Source: Cryptomeria japonica | Lineage: Eukaryota > Streptophyta > Pinopsida > Cupressales > Cupressaceae | NCBI RefSeq assembly: GCF_030272615.1 | Contig: NC_081411.1 | Span: 216,270,154-216,334,153, forward strand | Length of the DNA: 64,000 nucleotides | Direction: 5' to 3' | In this document: piece by piece, positions 21,781 through 34,054 of the stretch | Layout of the letters: each line of letters opens with the position of its first letter | Position numbering within the stretch: position 1 is the first letter of the stretch | Translations under genes and position numbers: made by a program | The notes under the pieces: generated by a model | Seen by the model: the letters and a program-made list of their open reading frames with translations, nothing else | Told to the model about the DNA's origin: nothing | Databases searched by the model: none

Positions 21781-24700
21781 CTAAATATACTTGAAAATTT
21801 CTAGATAGGCTTTATCCAAAAGCTCTAGATAAGTGTCCCAGTCGGATTTGAATGTGTCAGATACTGATACAAGTCCATTAAGCATATTAGCATGGGACTC
21901 TTTCTCCTTAAGCTTTGTCGATGTGGGCTTACCGATCATATCTATGCATTCTTTTTTATGTACACTCAAGGAGTCCAACCAGGGACTCACCAATCCTCTG
22001 AGCCCTTTAGCTCTCCTAATGATTTTGTGTCTATCCCTTTCAAGAGTTGAAATTTGAGCTTCTAACAACAAAATCTGCCGATCAATAGATGTAGTCAAAG
22101 AATTGGAACAATCAAAAGAATTCACTATACCTACAATTTTATACTGAGAATCTTTAATTCCTTTATCTATATCTATAGTTAGTAATCCGATGTTACAACA
22201 TACTCTGTATATATTTGTACACTACCTTAAAGCATTATCAATTAATTTCAATTTGTCAGTAATCTGCTTCTTATCTGATTCAATCATCTGATCAAAAGTG
22301 GCTTCTTAGCTTGAGTGAATATTTTCAATGCCTGTCGATTAGATATTTGCTGCAATGATTGAAAATCCTTAGAGATGTACTCAGTAATTATTTTGATCTT
22401 GTCGGATAGGCTTGCTCCTTTGTCAAATTGGCACTGTGGGACAAGTCTATGCAAAATTGGAATTGACTGATCAATTATTCCCTTGTCCATTGATCCTTCC
22501 TTCATCATCTTTTGAGAAGCAATCATCATGAGCTTAGTAGAAATCATCTTAGTTATGGTCTTCTGCTCTACCTGGGAGGTGTCAATTGACAACAAAGATG
22601 TGTTGGCTACCGGTTCCCTACCAGATTCCTCTCCCTTTTTCTCTAATGGTTGATTTTCTTTAATAACATCCTCTTTTGCATCGGTGGCTTCACCAGTTGG
22701 TGCAGTATCTGTTACTATCGGTTCCTTATTAACTATATCCTATATCTGTACATTCTGATCCAGAGGACTATTGTCCTCAACATTTGTAACCTTTACATTC
22801 TGTGTATCTGCCAGTATATGTACATTATCTACTTTTTTCGGTATCTCCTCTTTGTCCTATACATTTGATTATGTTGGGGGCTCTACATCCAATTTCTTAG
22901 AATCTTTCAAAATTATGTTGGGTACCCACTACACCTTTGCCTTTCCCTTCATCCGAGATGTCAGTAGTGCCAGTCTTAGCTTTTGGTGAAGAGAAGCAAC
23001 CAGGGTTGTCAACAAAGAATTGAACCCATGCCTTGTGAGTTGCATTGATTATTTCCTTAACCCCGCCTGCCATAAGGCTAATTATCCTATGCTTGCTTCG
23101 AAAAATTATTTTGTTTGCAAGTTCAAGGGTCATATCTAACTCTTTTGGAGTAATTGAACCACAAGTAGTTAATAACTCTTGAATTTTATGTTGTGGTCCT
23201 CCTCTATAGCGGACAATCTCCTAGCATCTAGATTATTATACAGTTGTGTCAGTATTTTCTTTTCAATTTCTAAAAAGCCTTCTTATATATATAGGTGTAA
23301 CAAAATTGCTTCCTCAATTTCTTTCTACTCACCATCATCTAAGTGTTCATAATAGTATTGTGTATTTTTTAAAATTCCATCCTTGGTGATTTTATCTATC
23401 AATTCTGCACAAGTCTTAGGAGGGATTATAGTTACATTACTAGTTTCAATAGCAAGGTCTATGTCTTCCTTCTTCTTTATTCTACCGATACCGAATGGTG
23501 CAGAAGGTGTAGGAGATGTTTCCTTTGGAGCTCTTTTCTTTGGAGTGGGTCTCCTCTTTGCAGGTTTGATGGTAGGTACCTTGATCGTGACCTTCCTTGC
23601 CTTCTCCTTAGACTCCTCACCTTTCTTTCTTAATACCCTCTTGAATGTTAGAGGAGTGTCATCTTCAGTTCTAGAGTCTGATGGAATAGGCTCAATGATG
23701 ATTTCAGGCTCTTTCCTCTTATTTCCTTTTGTCGGAACAACTTCCATTAAGGCCTTGATGTCATGGGATAATTTTTCAACAAATTTGTTGGCCTTACCTT
23801 GTTGTGTCTCCCTCTTCTTCCGATTGAATCCAGTTTGAACCTCTTGCCCCTTTTGCTTTGCAGTACCAAAAGACTTTTCAACCTCATCAATTGGAGCATC
23901 AATCAACATTTTAGCACAAGCATCCAAAATCATAGCATCAACCTCATACCCCATCTCCTCTATCCATATCTTCTGGGGTTTAACTGCTTCCATTAAGGTT
24001 TCATCCTTTTTGACCAAAACGAAGATCTCGGTTGAGTATTTATCAACAATGTGTTTGGGAACCCTCTCTCTGGATTTCATTGCTTTCTGAAATGCCTTGA
24101 AATAACCCCAAACCTTATCATCTTGCAGGCTTCCCAAGCTAGAAATAGATTGCTTCAATTGTCTGCCTACCGGGATGTCAAATGCCCACTCTCTTTCCAA
24201 AACTAGGAGTTTCATTAAGGAAAAATAGCATTAAGTTGACAATGAGATTCCCATACTAGAATACCCCCTTTTTCTCTCCTTTAATCTTTCCAAGGTTAAT
24301 GATCAACTCATCTTTCATCCAATCATAGAGGTCTATTATCTCATTTTCCCTCATAATTTTATGTGCGACATATATGCAAGAGTTAGAAACAGAATTGAGA
24401 CGGTTGGATTGAGTTACCTTATACCTAATGATCATGCTGCCAAATCTAATGTCTCAGTCAGTAATGGTATTGATCCTCATCGATCGTCAGTCTGAAGTTG
24501 TGCCGACGAGTTTGTTAACTTGATCATTTGAATTTTTTTTCTCCGGATGCTGACCAATCTGTGGCAAACCGGTGATGGCCCTAATGGCCTCCTTTGTGAT
24601 CTTATATGGCCTGTCTGGCCAAATAAACTCTTCATGTACCTTGCTCTATACATACTAGATGATCTCATCTTCGAATTCAAGGATATCAAGGATGCCAGTA

Positions 24701-25068
24701 AACCCTAGATCTTCAATGTGCTTATATTTGGGTTTGATCTTAACGAAGTCACCCATCAACTCATTCATGTACATATTGTTGATGTCACTGGTACCTAGAT
24801 CCTCAATGTGGCAATGAATATATGCTCTGACATCTTCCACATAAACAACTCCTTCCAGAACACGTGAAAATGCACCAACCGAATCATCCAAGGTGGCAAT
24901 ATGCGAGCATGGCTTGAAAATTGGCCTGGAACAATCCTTAACCTCGACAATTGTTGGATTTTCAATTAAAGTAGGTGCAGAGGATGATCCAAATTCCATG
25001 ATGAGAGATGATTGTGATAAATACTCGATAAATGATTGCCAGAGAATAACCCTAGAGAGTTCTTCCAA
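21781..25068 (-). pseudogene. Large reading region of unknown function in the non-autonomous element
   Basis: Open pieces follow one another on the minus strand in the order 25068-24655, 24689-24477, 24215-23325, 23133-22897, 22595-22284 and 22125-21781, joined by readable but stopped or shifted stretches. Recurring phrases are HIATLDDSVGAFSRVLEG, VVYVEDVRAYIHCHIEDLG, ITKEAIRAITGLPQIG, KVWGYFKAFQKAM and IWIEEMGYEVDAM. A basic Lys/Pro-rich segment (KPAKRRPTPKKRAPKET) and a coiled-coil-like end (LLEAQISTLERDRHKI) follow. I recall similar phrases from uncharacterised conifer proteins, but I know no named domain. Together the pieces suggest roughly 1,000 codons. The role is unknown. It occupies the place where pol would normally be. 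Confidence 0.6.
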
Positions 25069-25559
25069 GTGCCAGTGGAATCACTGATGAATATGTGTGA
25101 TCACTCTGAATCGCCTTAGACTCACTCTATATCACTCTTAATCGCTCTGAATGTAAGGTGATAAAAAATGAAGTGGATTCAACCTTTTAACCTTCAAGAA
25201 AACCTAATTCGTCATCGATATAAATGTCTTCTAGTGGAACATACCAGATCTCGGTTGGAACAACTCCATGTCTGATAAACCTTTTCCAATGTCTGAAACT
25301 TCTTCCATATCTCCTTCCTAGGGCTTATGTAATATTTTCATGAAGTTTTCCTACCCCTAAGGCATCTGCCTCAGTTACCGGATGAGCTTCTTGCCGATGC
25401 AGGAGAAATCTACTTTGTCGGTTGAGTAACCGGAGCAATTCCATTTACTAATTGATCATCTGACTTTCTGACCCATTTCATGGTATGATCTTGCCAAATT
25501 TCATTGACCTTTTCCTTCCCTTTATCATTTGATCCATCATTGCTAACCAGTGAATTTTT
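25069..25559. other. Spacer between the two reading regions
   Basis: No open frame is supported. Short runs of minus-strand reading continue from the knuckle region but carry stops. Three diverged copies of a phrase like TCACTCTGAATCGC occur at 25090-25150. Confidence 0.45.
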
Positions 25560-26552
25560 GCTTCTACAAAACTTGGCTATGTGTCAAATCTTGTTGCATG
25601 CATAACATGTAACAATGTTCTTTTGAATTGCTTTTCTATAACTAGGATAATTGCTTGACCTACACTGATTAGCCATATGTCCAAATTTTCTACATGCATG
25701 ACATTTTACATTCATTCTACAATCTTATGTCTTATGACCATACTTATTGCACTTGGAACATTGACGGGGAGTAGAATTATAGTTCTGATTTGCTTTATTT
25801 CTACATTGCCTAGCCATATGACCAAATTTATTACAAACAAAGCATCTACCATTGAATTTGTGTGCATTGAGTTGCCTTACTGGTGTCCTCTGGTTTTGGT
25901 TGTTCTAATCTTTATTTGCAGTACCAGAACTTTGACCTTGTTCAAATCCAAGTCCTCTGGAGTCTCCATTCAGCCTTTGGCTTTTCAATAGTTCATCAAG
26001 TTGTGCTGAACTAACCTTGAATTTGTCCTTGTACTCATTTGCAATAGTCAGATCATCTATTAGGATTACCATCTGTCTTTCAAGTTCTTGTTCATTGCTT
26101 TGGGATTGTACTAATTCTATTCTCAACACATCATTTTCATGAGCCAACTAGATGCATTCTTCAGATCTGTCTTTCAGAGATCTACCAAGGTATTCTTCAT
26201 TCATCTTCCGATCTTCAATATCCTTTGACATTCTCATAGTTAGGGCTTGCATTTCATTTTTCATGATAACATTCTCCTGACTCAGCTTCCGACATTTTCT
26301 TTAAGGACATCTTTCTCCTCATTATCGTGAGTTTGCAGAAGTTCCTTCCTCCTAGCTTGAACAGATGACAACCTCTCTTGTAGGATAAGAATGAATTTCT
26401 TTGCAAAATTTAATTCATCTTGTAACTTCAATTTCTTCATCTTTTCAACATCAAAATATTCAAGTGCTACCTCAAGTTGTTTCTCCATACTCATTTCCAT
26501 GGATTCTGGATTTAGGATCTCCCTCAAGCTGTTAGGCTTCCTATGAGGCACA
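25560..26552 (-). pseudogene. Gag-like region: coiled coil followed by four CCHC knuckles
   Basis: From just after the PBS the minus strand reads VPHRKPNSLREILNPESM, then long Glu/Lys/Leu-rich heptads (QLEVALEYFDVEKMKKLK; ELERQMVILIDDLTIANEY). Four Cys-His knuckles follow: CFVCNKFGHMARQC, CSKCNKYGHKT-stop-DC, CHACRKFGHMANQC and CYACNKI-stop-HIAKFC (about 25850 down to 25565). CCHC knuckles bind RNA in gag nucleocapsids. Two knuckles carry a stop and at least one frame change lies near 26280. Four knuckles in a row is more than the one usual in copia gag. Confidence 0.7.
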
Positions 26553-26553
26553 A

Positions 26554-26568
26554 GGCTCTGATACCAAT
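26554..26568 (-). other. Primer binding site of the minus-strand element
   Basis: The minus strand reads ATTGGTATCAGAGCC directly after the right LTR. It contains a perfect TGGTATCAGAGCC, complementary to the 3' end of plant initiator-methionine tRNA. Confidence 0.9.
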
Positions 26569-27503
26569 TGTTGGAATCCAAGAACACTGAGAGGGGGGGT
26601 GAATTAGTGTTCTATCATCCAATATTCAATTTTAACCTTATTATAACATGCATTCACCAACTGGTAAACCGGTACATATATAATTAAAAGAAATAATGCA
26701 ATCAATGAACCAATCACACAAATGAACACCATAACACTGAGAGTTTATACATGGAAAAACTCAAAGAGGGAAAACCACGGTGGGATTTGTGACCCACAAT
26801 ATCAATTCATTGGCCATATGAAGAGATATTACATAATATGGGGGCCTGCACATGCAGGAAGGATTAGTGCCTAGAGCACACTACTCAAAACAATGAAGTC
26901 TCACTGACTACAGTCACTTTCAATAATGAAAGATAAAACTAAACTCATTTAATGCATCTGTTATGCCTGAACGAGTTCCAGTTAAAGCTCTGACTGTTCC
27001 GGTTCTAAAACCCTAAACCCTTACCGGAATAACCTTTGCTCTGTAAGCGCATCCAAAATCATCTATAGATCATTACAGAATATTGATCTCTTACACTAAT
27101 GACCTCATATACATGATCTTCGCATTACTAATCTAATCTTATAACCTCATCATATCAAAATGATCTAATAACTGGCCTATATACCCTTACAGTCCTTCAT
27201 GACTCATGTCGGCTTACATAGATAATACAAAAATGATTATTCATGTCGGCTCATTACATATATACATAAATAACAAGATGAATTTTCGATTGTCGGATCT
27301 CCCAATGATGTCGGCCTCCTATACCAATACCCTATTTGTCGGTTATTATCCTTTCCTGATCTACAAATCATGTCGGCCTCCAATGTCGGTACCCATAGAA
27401 TCCTTCCAGTCGGTGAAGATACCTGTCGGTGCCAGTGAAGTGTCTACAGGTGAAGTACCAAACCAAATAATGAAACCAATCAAATGAGTGTCAATTGCCA
27501 ACA
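26569..27503 (-). repeat. Right (5') LTR of the minus-strand element (935 bp)
   Basis: This intact LTR runs from TGTTGGAATCC to TTGCCAACA. Comparison with the left LTR places the copia insertion exactly at its GACTC (near 27201). Confidence 0.93.
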
Positions 27504-27911
27504 ATTTATTTGTGCTACAACACAATTGCATATAAAAATATTATTTCTTTATATATGTTTTGTTTTATGTTCTTTTAATTCGGCTCCATCCACCACCAAT
27601 AGAAAGGGGGATTTTAAGCATGAAGATGTAAAAAAAATATGAATCCATTAAAAAAAAATCTATTTTTATTTTTATAATTCTCCGTCCATTTCTTTTGTTT
27701 TTCTAATTTGTATTTATTTTTCTTAAATTTTTCTCTTTTCTTTATTTCAATTATAACTAAAATTTTAATTAGCATTTCCAATAGATAGAAAAATTGTCTT
27801 AATTAAATTAAATATTTTTAATTCATAATTTGTTTAATGTTATTTTATTTTAGTTTTTTCTACTTATATTGGGGTAGAGCCCTATATTGATTTCAAAAGA
27901 TAAGTATTAGG
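27504..27911. other. AT-rich stretch, probable continuation of the older copia LTR
   Basis: The target site of the minus-strand element lay inside a copia LTR, so the first part of this stretch should continue 12962-13155. The sequence is T-rich with no coding signal. A small purine patch AGAAAGGGGGATTTTAAG occurs near 27600. Confidence 0.4.
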
Positions 27912-27939
27912 GTAAGTGCACAAAGACGGTGGTCAAAAA
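27912..27939 (+). repeat. Left terminal inverted repeat
   Basis: This stretch pairs with 34009-34043 with about two mismatches in the first 24 positions. A run of seven G separates it from GTATAAGTGGACACT. Confidence 0.6.
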
Positions 27940-28231
27940 GGGGGGGTATAAGTGGACACTTTTTTTTTTTTTTTTTGTTTCTGAAATCAGGTGAACCTTA
28001 ACTCGGAGGCAAAATTTGAAAGTCATCCACTCAAGATATGAAGATAATAAAAGAAAAAATATTGTATTACTCTGAATCTAGTTTCGAAAATACTAAACAT
28101 TTTCAAAATTGGATAAGATTGAGGGGGTCAAGTCCTTCGCACACAAAAAACAGACCCTGATTTTTTCTGAAAAACATAACATAGTGTCTGACGTGCGCAT
28201 CAAAAAAGTCATAGTTAGATTTGACGAATAA

Positions 28232-29648
28232 TGATGAACAACAAAGACCCTATTCGGTACTGTGAGGGGGGAGGGTGAATTAGTACAGACAAAAACTTTC
28301 TCAACAACTTATCAAGTTAAAACAATACCAACCAATTGTCTTCATCACTGAACTTAACCATGGCAATACCAGTTAAACACAGTAAGACTTTAGACAATCA
28401 TAAACTGATAAGTCTGATCACTTCAAATACATTCAATACTTGATAACAACTTCACCCATAAACATATGCATGTGGTATACTAGTAATACCATAACCTATT
28501 AGCTCTACATGCATAATCACTAAACACATAATACTTAATCATCACATGAAAAATCCACAACTCATGACACATAGATTTTTCACGTGGAAACCCAAATGGG
28601 AAAAACCACGGTGGGGATGAATACCCACAAGCTTGTTTTGAACTATTTTGAAGCTCGCTCTGTTAGGAGCCTAGTCTGGTTAAAGAATTTATAATAAGGT
28701 TCTGTTAGGAACCGATCTTGTTTAAGATCACCCGATTAAGGGATGGCTATATACCCTGTTAAAGGTTGAAACCCTGTTAAAGGTTACCTCGCTAGAGGAT
28801 TTGAAGAACTCAATGATCTTGAGTCACTCGGTTAAAGGATTCACAATAAGCCTGTTAAAGCTACCTCGTAAATGGATTTTCCAACTGTTGAAATGGTTAG
28901 AAGACAATAGGTAAAACTCTGATATGATAACAACACTACATGCCAAGGCAAATCCTTTTCAGTTCCTCTACTTCTGCAATCACACTCTGCAGTTTTTCTC
29001 TTACTGGTCTAGCAAGTATCTCATCACTCGGATACACACACAACATTTGCCAACCACAAACAATAACAAACATCATCGACCTTATAGACAACAATTAGGT
29101 CAGTAGCATAAACCCTAAACCCTAAGCATTTAGGTTTACAATACAGGCGGTCCAATCCTGACCGTCCAAACACTTTGCATAGAGCAATACAATCTCAAAT
29201 AGATCACAAGAAAAATTGCATCATTCATTCTTCACTGCATATGAGAATCAGTAACCCATCACGCTTCCTTCTTATACTGCCAAGAAGAATGTTCATTCCT
29301 AAGGTAGACATTTAATGCAATCGATCTTCACATGCAAGATCCTCAAGGAAATCCTTCACGCGCACAAAACTGAGGTGGCACCTCGATCTCATTCACATCT
29401 CTTAGCTAACTCATCACAGAATGTCTTCAATTACATCTCACAAGCTAGATTGCCAAACTAGAAACCCTAGAGTTGAGACTACCAACTGGTAGTCACACTT
29501 AGTGAAACCCCGACACCGGTTCACTACATATCTTCATACCGGTTCACCGTCTTCTTCCAATCTGCATATCGGTTCACTTTCACTTATTGACATCAATGAC
29601 AACATACATTATTATCATATCATCATGTCGGTTCATCATATGCCAACA
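28232..29648 (-). mobile_element. Solo LTR of the ACCGGT copia family
   Basis: The block ends TATGCCAACA (TGTTGGCATA on the minus strand) and begins TGATGAACAACAAAGACCC, followed by a G run as at the C-rich end of the copia LTR at 13796. It contains the hairpin motif in inverse form (CACGTGGAAACCCAAATGGG at 28581) and the phrases GTTAAAGGATT and CCTGTTAAAG. These are diverged inverses of the AACCAGGTAAGC-type phrases in the plus-strand copia LTR. No second LTR or PBS adjoins it. The flanking 5-mers (AATAA and ATATC) do not match, so the exact left edge is uncertain. Confidence 0.7.
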
Positions 29649-30240
29649 ATATCCAACAAGATTTAGTATTGTGACAAATCCTTTGGCAAAAAGATAGTTA
29701 AGAGTGAGCACTAGAAGATGTGTATTTTTTTGTAATTTTTTGTTGAGTATTTTTTTTTTAATGATTTTTCCAGTCGAGCACATCCTGAAAATTAGGTACC
29801 TATTTGTGCACGAAGCATAAGTTGCACTAAACAAATAAAAAATATAATTTTATTTTTTTAAAATTGTAAAGAATCAAGTGCACTACAATAATATATAAAG
29901 TTTTTTAAATTTAGATAAGTATATCAAAAGTTATTAAAAAAATGGTGCACGTATGTCTGTGAGAACTATGGAGACACTGGTAAAAGAAATTCAATAATAA
30001 TATGTTATTGTTGTTCAATTTTTTTTAAAAATTATATGGTTAGAAAGCTCAGAAGATGGGTGAATATATGGTGGCAATTTTAGAAATACCCACTTGATGA
30101 AGTGTAAACCTGATAATGAAAAAGTCAAGAAACCAAGTTGATAAAATAGAACACGTCAAAAATGAGGGAAATGGAGGGAAATCAAACTTTCAAACCATAG
30201 CTTTGTCATCCAGGCCTATTTCCAAGCCTAAATAGTCAAA

Positions 30241-30380
30241 AGCGCGTACGGGGTACTTATGGTATAAAAAACGCATATGGGGTATTTATGGTGTACAAAA
30301 CGCATACACTCTATCTTAACTATAAACAACATGTACGCACTATGTTTACTATAAACAACGCGTACGCGCTACGTTTGTTT
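30241..30380. repeat. Cluster of near-palindromic GCGTAC words
   Basis: Five related words lie here: AGCGCGTACGGGGTAC, ACGCATATGGGGTA, ACGCATACAC, ATGTACGCACTA and ACGCGTACGCGCTACG. They alternate with TTATGGT and TAACTATAAACAAC phrases. The same words recur at 32902-33170 and 33889-33980. Confidence 0.7.
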
Positions 30381-30640
30381 AAATTCTGGGAGTGTGTATA
30401 ATATGATATTGTATATATACATATGTGTATATACATATAATATATAATTTTTTATATATAACATATAATGTTTATATATATATATATATGTATAATATAT
30501 TAAGTATATATATACACACATATAAGTGTATTGTCTCCCCCTCTCAAGCACGTACAAGGTCTCTCTCTCTCTCTCTCTCTCTACTCCCCTTTTCCCTTCA
30601 TCCATACCCAATCCCTCTCTCTCTTCTTATCTCCCTCCCT
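30381..30640. repeat. TA-rich and CT-rich low-complexity tract
   Basis: Alternating TATATA/CATATA sequence (about 30405-30530) is followed by CT repeats (30559-30582) and T/C-rich sequence to 30640. Open frames here are products of the repeats. Confidence 0.8.
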
Positions 30641-30662
30641 CCCTCCATACGCCACTGCAACT

Positions 30663-31157
30663 ATGTCTGCACTTCTCAAGGAAGTAAGTGAATTTATTTC
30701 TTGTCTACAACTTCCTCTTTGATTTTTATCATGTATGCTCTCCTAAGAAAATTGACTGATGGATTTGTGTGTGTATATTGAATAGGAGGAAGAAGGGTCT
30801 GAAATTGAACCACGGGTGCATTACTGTGACAAACAAGGAAACCTGCAGCAATATTCTTCTCGAATGTATTTTTAATGAGTAGAAAAGATGTGGAAAATAG
30901 TGTCAACAAAGCAAAATGATGATTCAAACTACTTGCAATATGTTTTTTAGAAGGAAACAACCGGTAGGAAGAGAAAGAGGGAGAGTAACACAGATGATGT
31001 CACAGAGAATGATAGTGGTGGGTATGCAAGAGTTCCCCTACTATTACACAACGCCTATCATCTAAAGAAATTGAAGTTTGTTGTAAGCATGGCAGTGGTA
31101 GTATATGATGATCATCACTTGTCAAAAGGCCTGGAAGGGTACATACCCATGAAATAA
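30663..31157 (+). pseudogene. Exon-like gene piece, unrecognised
   Basis: An ATG at 30663 opens a short reading MSALLKE that stops at a good donor GAA|GTAAGT. An acceptor-like TGAATAG near 30785 is followed in phase by EEEGSEIEPRVHYCDKQG and NLQQYSSRMYF before a stop. Further on, after a TTTTTTAG, the reading KRKRESNTDDVTENDSGGYA continues with RVPLLLHNAYHLKKLKF and ends at TAA near 31157. The basic patch KRKR could be a nuclear signal. I recognise no family. A diverged copy of the first exon and donor lies at 33238-33300, so this may be a captured and partly duplicated gene fragment. Confidence 0.4.
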
Positions 31158-31420
31158 ATCGAGTGTGTAATTCCTATAGTCACAATCGAGATCAGTCCCA
31201 TAGCCTTGCAAATTTAAGAGCATCATATGTTTTAGAAAGGCAGTACTCTTAGGGTTAGGTCAAGCTCTTACACTTTCTTTTTAGCGAAGCCTCATTGTTT
31301 GTTCACTTGGAGTCTCTCTTATGCTAATAATGGTCTAGCTTAGCTATATCAAAACTAAACTACCGATGTTCTATTGTATGATGTTCTATTCATAACTTTA
31401 AATAATATATCATTTTATTA

Positions 31421-32173
31421 GCCCACCATATGACCCCTTATGTGTCATTAGAAGCCATATTGTTTCCTAACAGGTCATGTGGTGTCCTATGACCCCTTAG
31501 GACACCATATGACCCCTTAAGACACCATACGACCCATAACGACACCATATGGTGTCCTAAGGGGTCATAGGATGCCATATGACACCTGAGGACACCATAA
31601 GACCTATAACAACACCATATGGTGTCCTAAAGGGTCATATGGTGTTCTATGACTCCTTAGGACACTATTTGGTGTCGTTATAGGTCCTATGGTGTGATAA
31701 GGGATCATATAGTGTCCTATGACCCGTTAGATGTTGTTAGGGGTCATATTGTGTTCTAAGGGTCATATGGTGTCCTATGACCCCTAGGAGACCTTATGAC
31801 CCCTTAGGACACCATATCATGTCGTTAGGGGTCATATGGTGTCCTAAGAGGTCATATGGTCTCCTACGACCCCTTAGGACACCATTTGACCCCTTAGGAC
31901 TCTATATGGTGTTGTTATGGGTCATATGGTGTCCTAAAAGGTCATATAGTGTTCTATGACCCCTTAGGACACCATTTGGTGTCATTATGGGTTGTATGGT
32001 GTGCTAAGGGATCATATGGTGTTCTATGACCCCTTAGGACTCCATATGACCTCTTATGTGTCGTTATGGGTCATATGGTGTCCTATGACCCCTTAGGACA
32101 CATGCATGGATCCCTAGGATACCATATGACCCCTAAGAATACCATATGACCCCTAAGAATACCATATGACCCT
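31421..32173. repeat. Array of inverted and direct 20-bp units around CCATATGG and CCTTAGG
   Basis: The whole 750 bp is made of the unit GGACACCATATGACCCCTTA and its reverse complement TAAGGGGTCATATGGTGTCC in mixed order. Turns occur at CCATATGG and at CCTAAGG/CCTTAGG, both palindromes. Units carry scattered substitutions (GTGTCGTTA, TTTGGTG). Short open frames inside it are by-products. It begins and ends abruptly, running into GA-rich DNA at 32174. Confidence 0.85.
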
Positions 32174-32878
<705 letters not shown>

Positions 32879-32901
32879 TTCACATTTTCTTTGCTACAAA
32901 T

Positions 32902-33083
32902 AGCGCGTACGGGGTACTAAGCCTATTAGTTCACTGCCCTGCCATAACATTTTTAAGGCGTAGGAGCGCATACGCGCTACTTATTACTTGTAAGCGCATA
33001 CGGGGTACTAAGCCTATTAGTTCGCTGCCCTGCCATAACATTTTTAAGGCATATGAGTGTGTACACGCTACTAATTAGTACAA
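32902..33083. repeat. Tandem duplication, period 91 bp
   Basis: Two copies start AGCGCGTACGGGGTACTAAG (32902) and AGCGCATACGGGGTACTAAG (32993). Each contains CTGCCCTGCCATAACATTTT and ends with a GCGTAC-type word. They differ at a modest number of positions. Confidence 0.85.
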
Positions 33084-33229
33084 GGTGGAAAAAAAATACT
33101 ATTGGTCTTGTCAACATTTTATGGACTAGCAACATGCACACGATTATTAATATAGCATGTACAGGGTACTTAGACATAGTTTTATTTACCCAAGATCCTC
33201 AACGACCTCAAAATAAGTTTTTGAGGTCG

Positions 33230-33923
33230 TTGAAGGCTCCACTGCAACTGTGTCTACACTTCTATCACTGTTTTATACATAGAAGTAAGTGAATTTTTTG
33301 TTTTTGCATGATTTCAAATGATTGAATTGTTGTTCTTATTAGTTTTGTCAATATTATTATGATTGTTTAATAGTTTTGATTCAAAAAAATAATGATAAGA
33401 TGCATATTTATGGTTATTTGTTTGTTTATGAACTTTTGTTTACATATATATGTAATATGATTCTATTTAGGACAACCGATATCAACCATGGGAAGAATGA
33501 GCGAGGAATGATGGAACAACAAGAGGCTGAAATGGAAATACAAAGGCAGCGTATGAAGAAATTACGTGACATAAGAACATTGGGAGAAGAAGGCATGTCA
33601 TCCTTAACATCTCAATTTGATTTACCAAACGACATAATGCACCTAATGCAATTGAAGAAGAGACATTTGATTTACCATATGAAGCTAATGCGATTGAAGA
33701 AGATACCACATTGAATAATCAATTAAATGATGAACATACACCTTCTCTATTTGATGAATTGAATGTACATAATGCATCGATGTTAACACCTCCTAGAATC
33801 ATTCGTAGGAAACCAAAGTATCTAATTGACATTGATGAAAATATATTGAAGCCAATGCCCAATAAAAGCAGCGCTCACTTTCCTAAAAGTAGCACGTATG
33901 CGCTACCTTTTTTAGGCTCGTGA
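33230..33923 (+). pseudogene. Second exon-like gene piece, unrecognised
   Basis: A diverged copy of the exon and donor at 30650-30694 lies at 33238-33300 (CCACTGCAACTGTGTCTACA ... GAAGTAAGTGAATTT). From about 33481 the reading HGKNERGMMEQQEAEMEIQR runs on to LRDIRTLGEEGM, then shifts frame near 33640. It continues PNAIEEETFDLPYEANAIEE and LTPPRIIRRKPKYLIDIDEN. The repeated FDLP...NAIEE phrase shows an internal repeat. The N-terminal part is a charged helix. I know no matching family; the 5' part of a transposase or a captured gene is possible. Confidence 0.4.
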
Positions 33924-34043
33924 ACAACTGAGCTAAGCATGTATGCAATGATTTCAAATTTTATAACCGCGTACATGCTGCTTGTTTTTTCATGTTTTTT
34001 TGGGTGGTGTCCACTTTTCTGACCACCATCTTTGTGCACATAC
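33889..34043 (-). repeat. Right end with GCGTAC words and terminal inverted repeat
   Basis: GCACGTATGCGCTAC and CCGCGTACATGCTGC lie 60-150 bp inside the right inverted repeat (34009-34043), matching the words near the left part of the element. Confidence 0.5.
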
Positions 34044-34054
34044 AAAGATATCCA

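Larger units (their letters stand above)
13156..27503 (-). mobile_element. Non-autonomous LTR element with large unknown ORF region, itself interrupted
   Basis: Direct repeats start TGTTGGAATCC at 13156 and at 26569 and end in CAACA at 21515 and 27503. The left copy is split by a plus-strand copia element. A PBS (TTGGTATCAGAGCC on the minus strand) adjoins the right LTR and a PPT adjoins the left, so the element runs on the minus strand. Without the inserted copia it is about 7 kb. Flanks GTTTA (13151-13155) and ATTTA (27504-27508) look like a target duplication with one change. The interior (21516-26568) has a coiled-coil/CCHC region and a long unknown reading region, but no protease, integrase, RT or RNase H motif on either strand. 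Confidence 0.88.

Noticed and set aside
22650-23996. Plus-strand frames of 60-151 codons inside the minus-strand element
   Set aside because: They are antisense to the unknown reading region, which has the more protein-like composition.
26554-26568. tRNA-like match GGCTCTGATACCAA
   Set aside because: It lies exactly at an LTR edge and is a primer binding site. No tRNA cloverleaf surrounds it. The same holds for 6528-6539, 47308-47319 and 45177-45188.
30405-30530. TA-rich sequence as a promoter or matrix-attachment site
   Set aside because: It is a simple TATATA/CATATA repeat, and nothing in the sequence supports a function.
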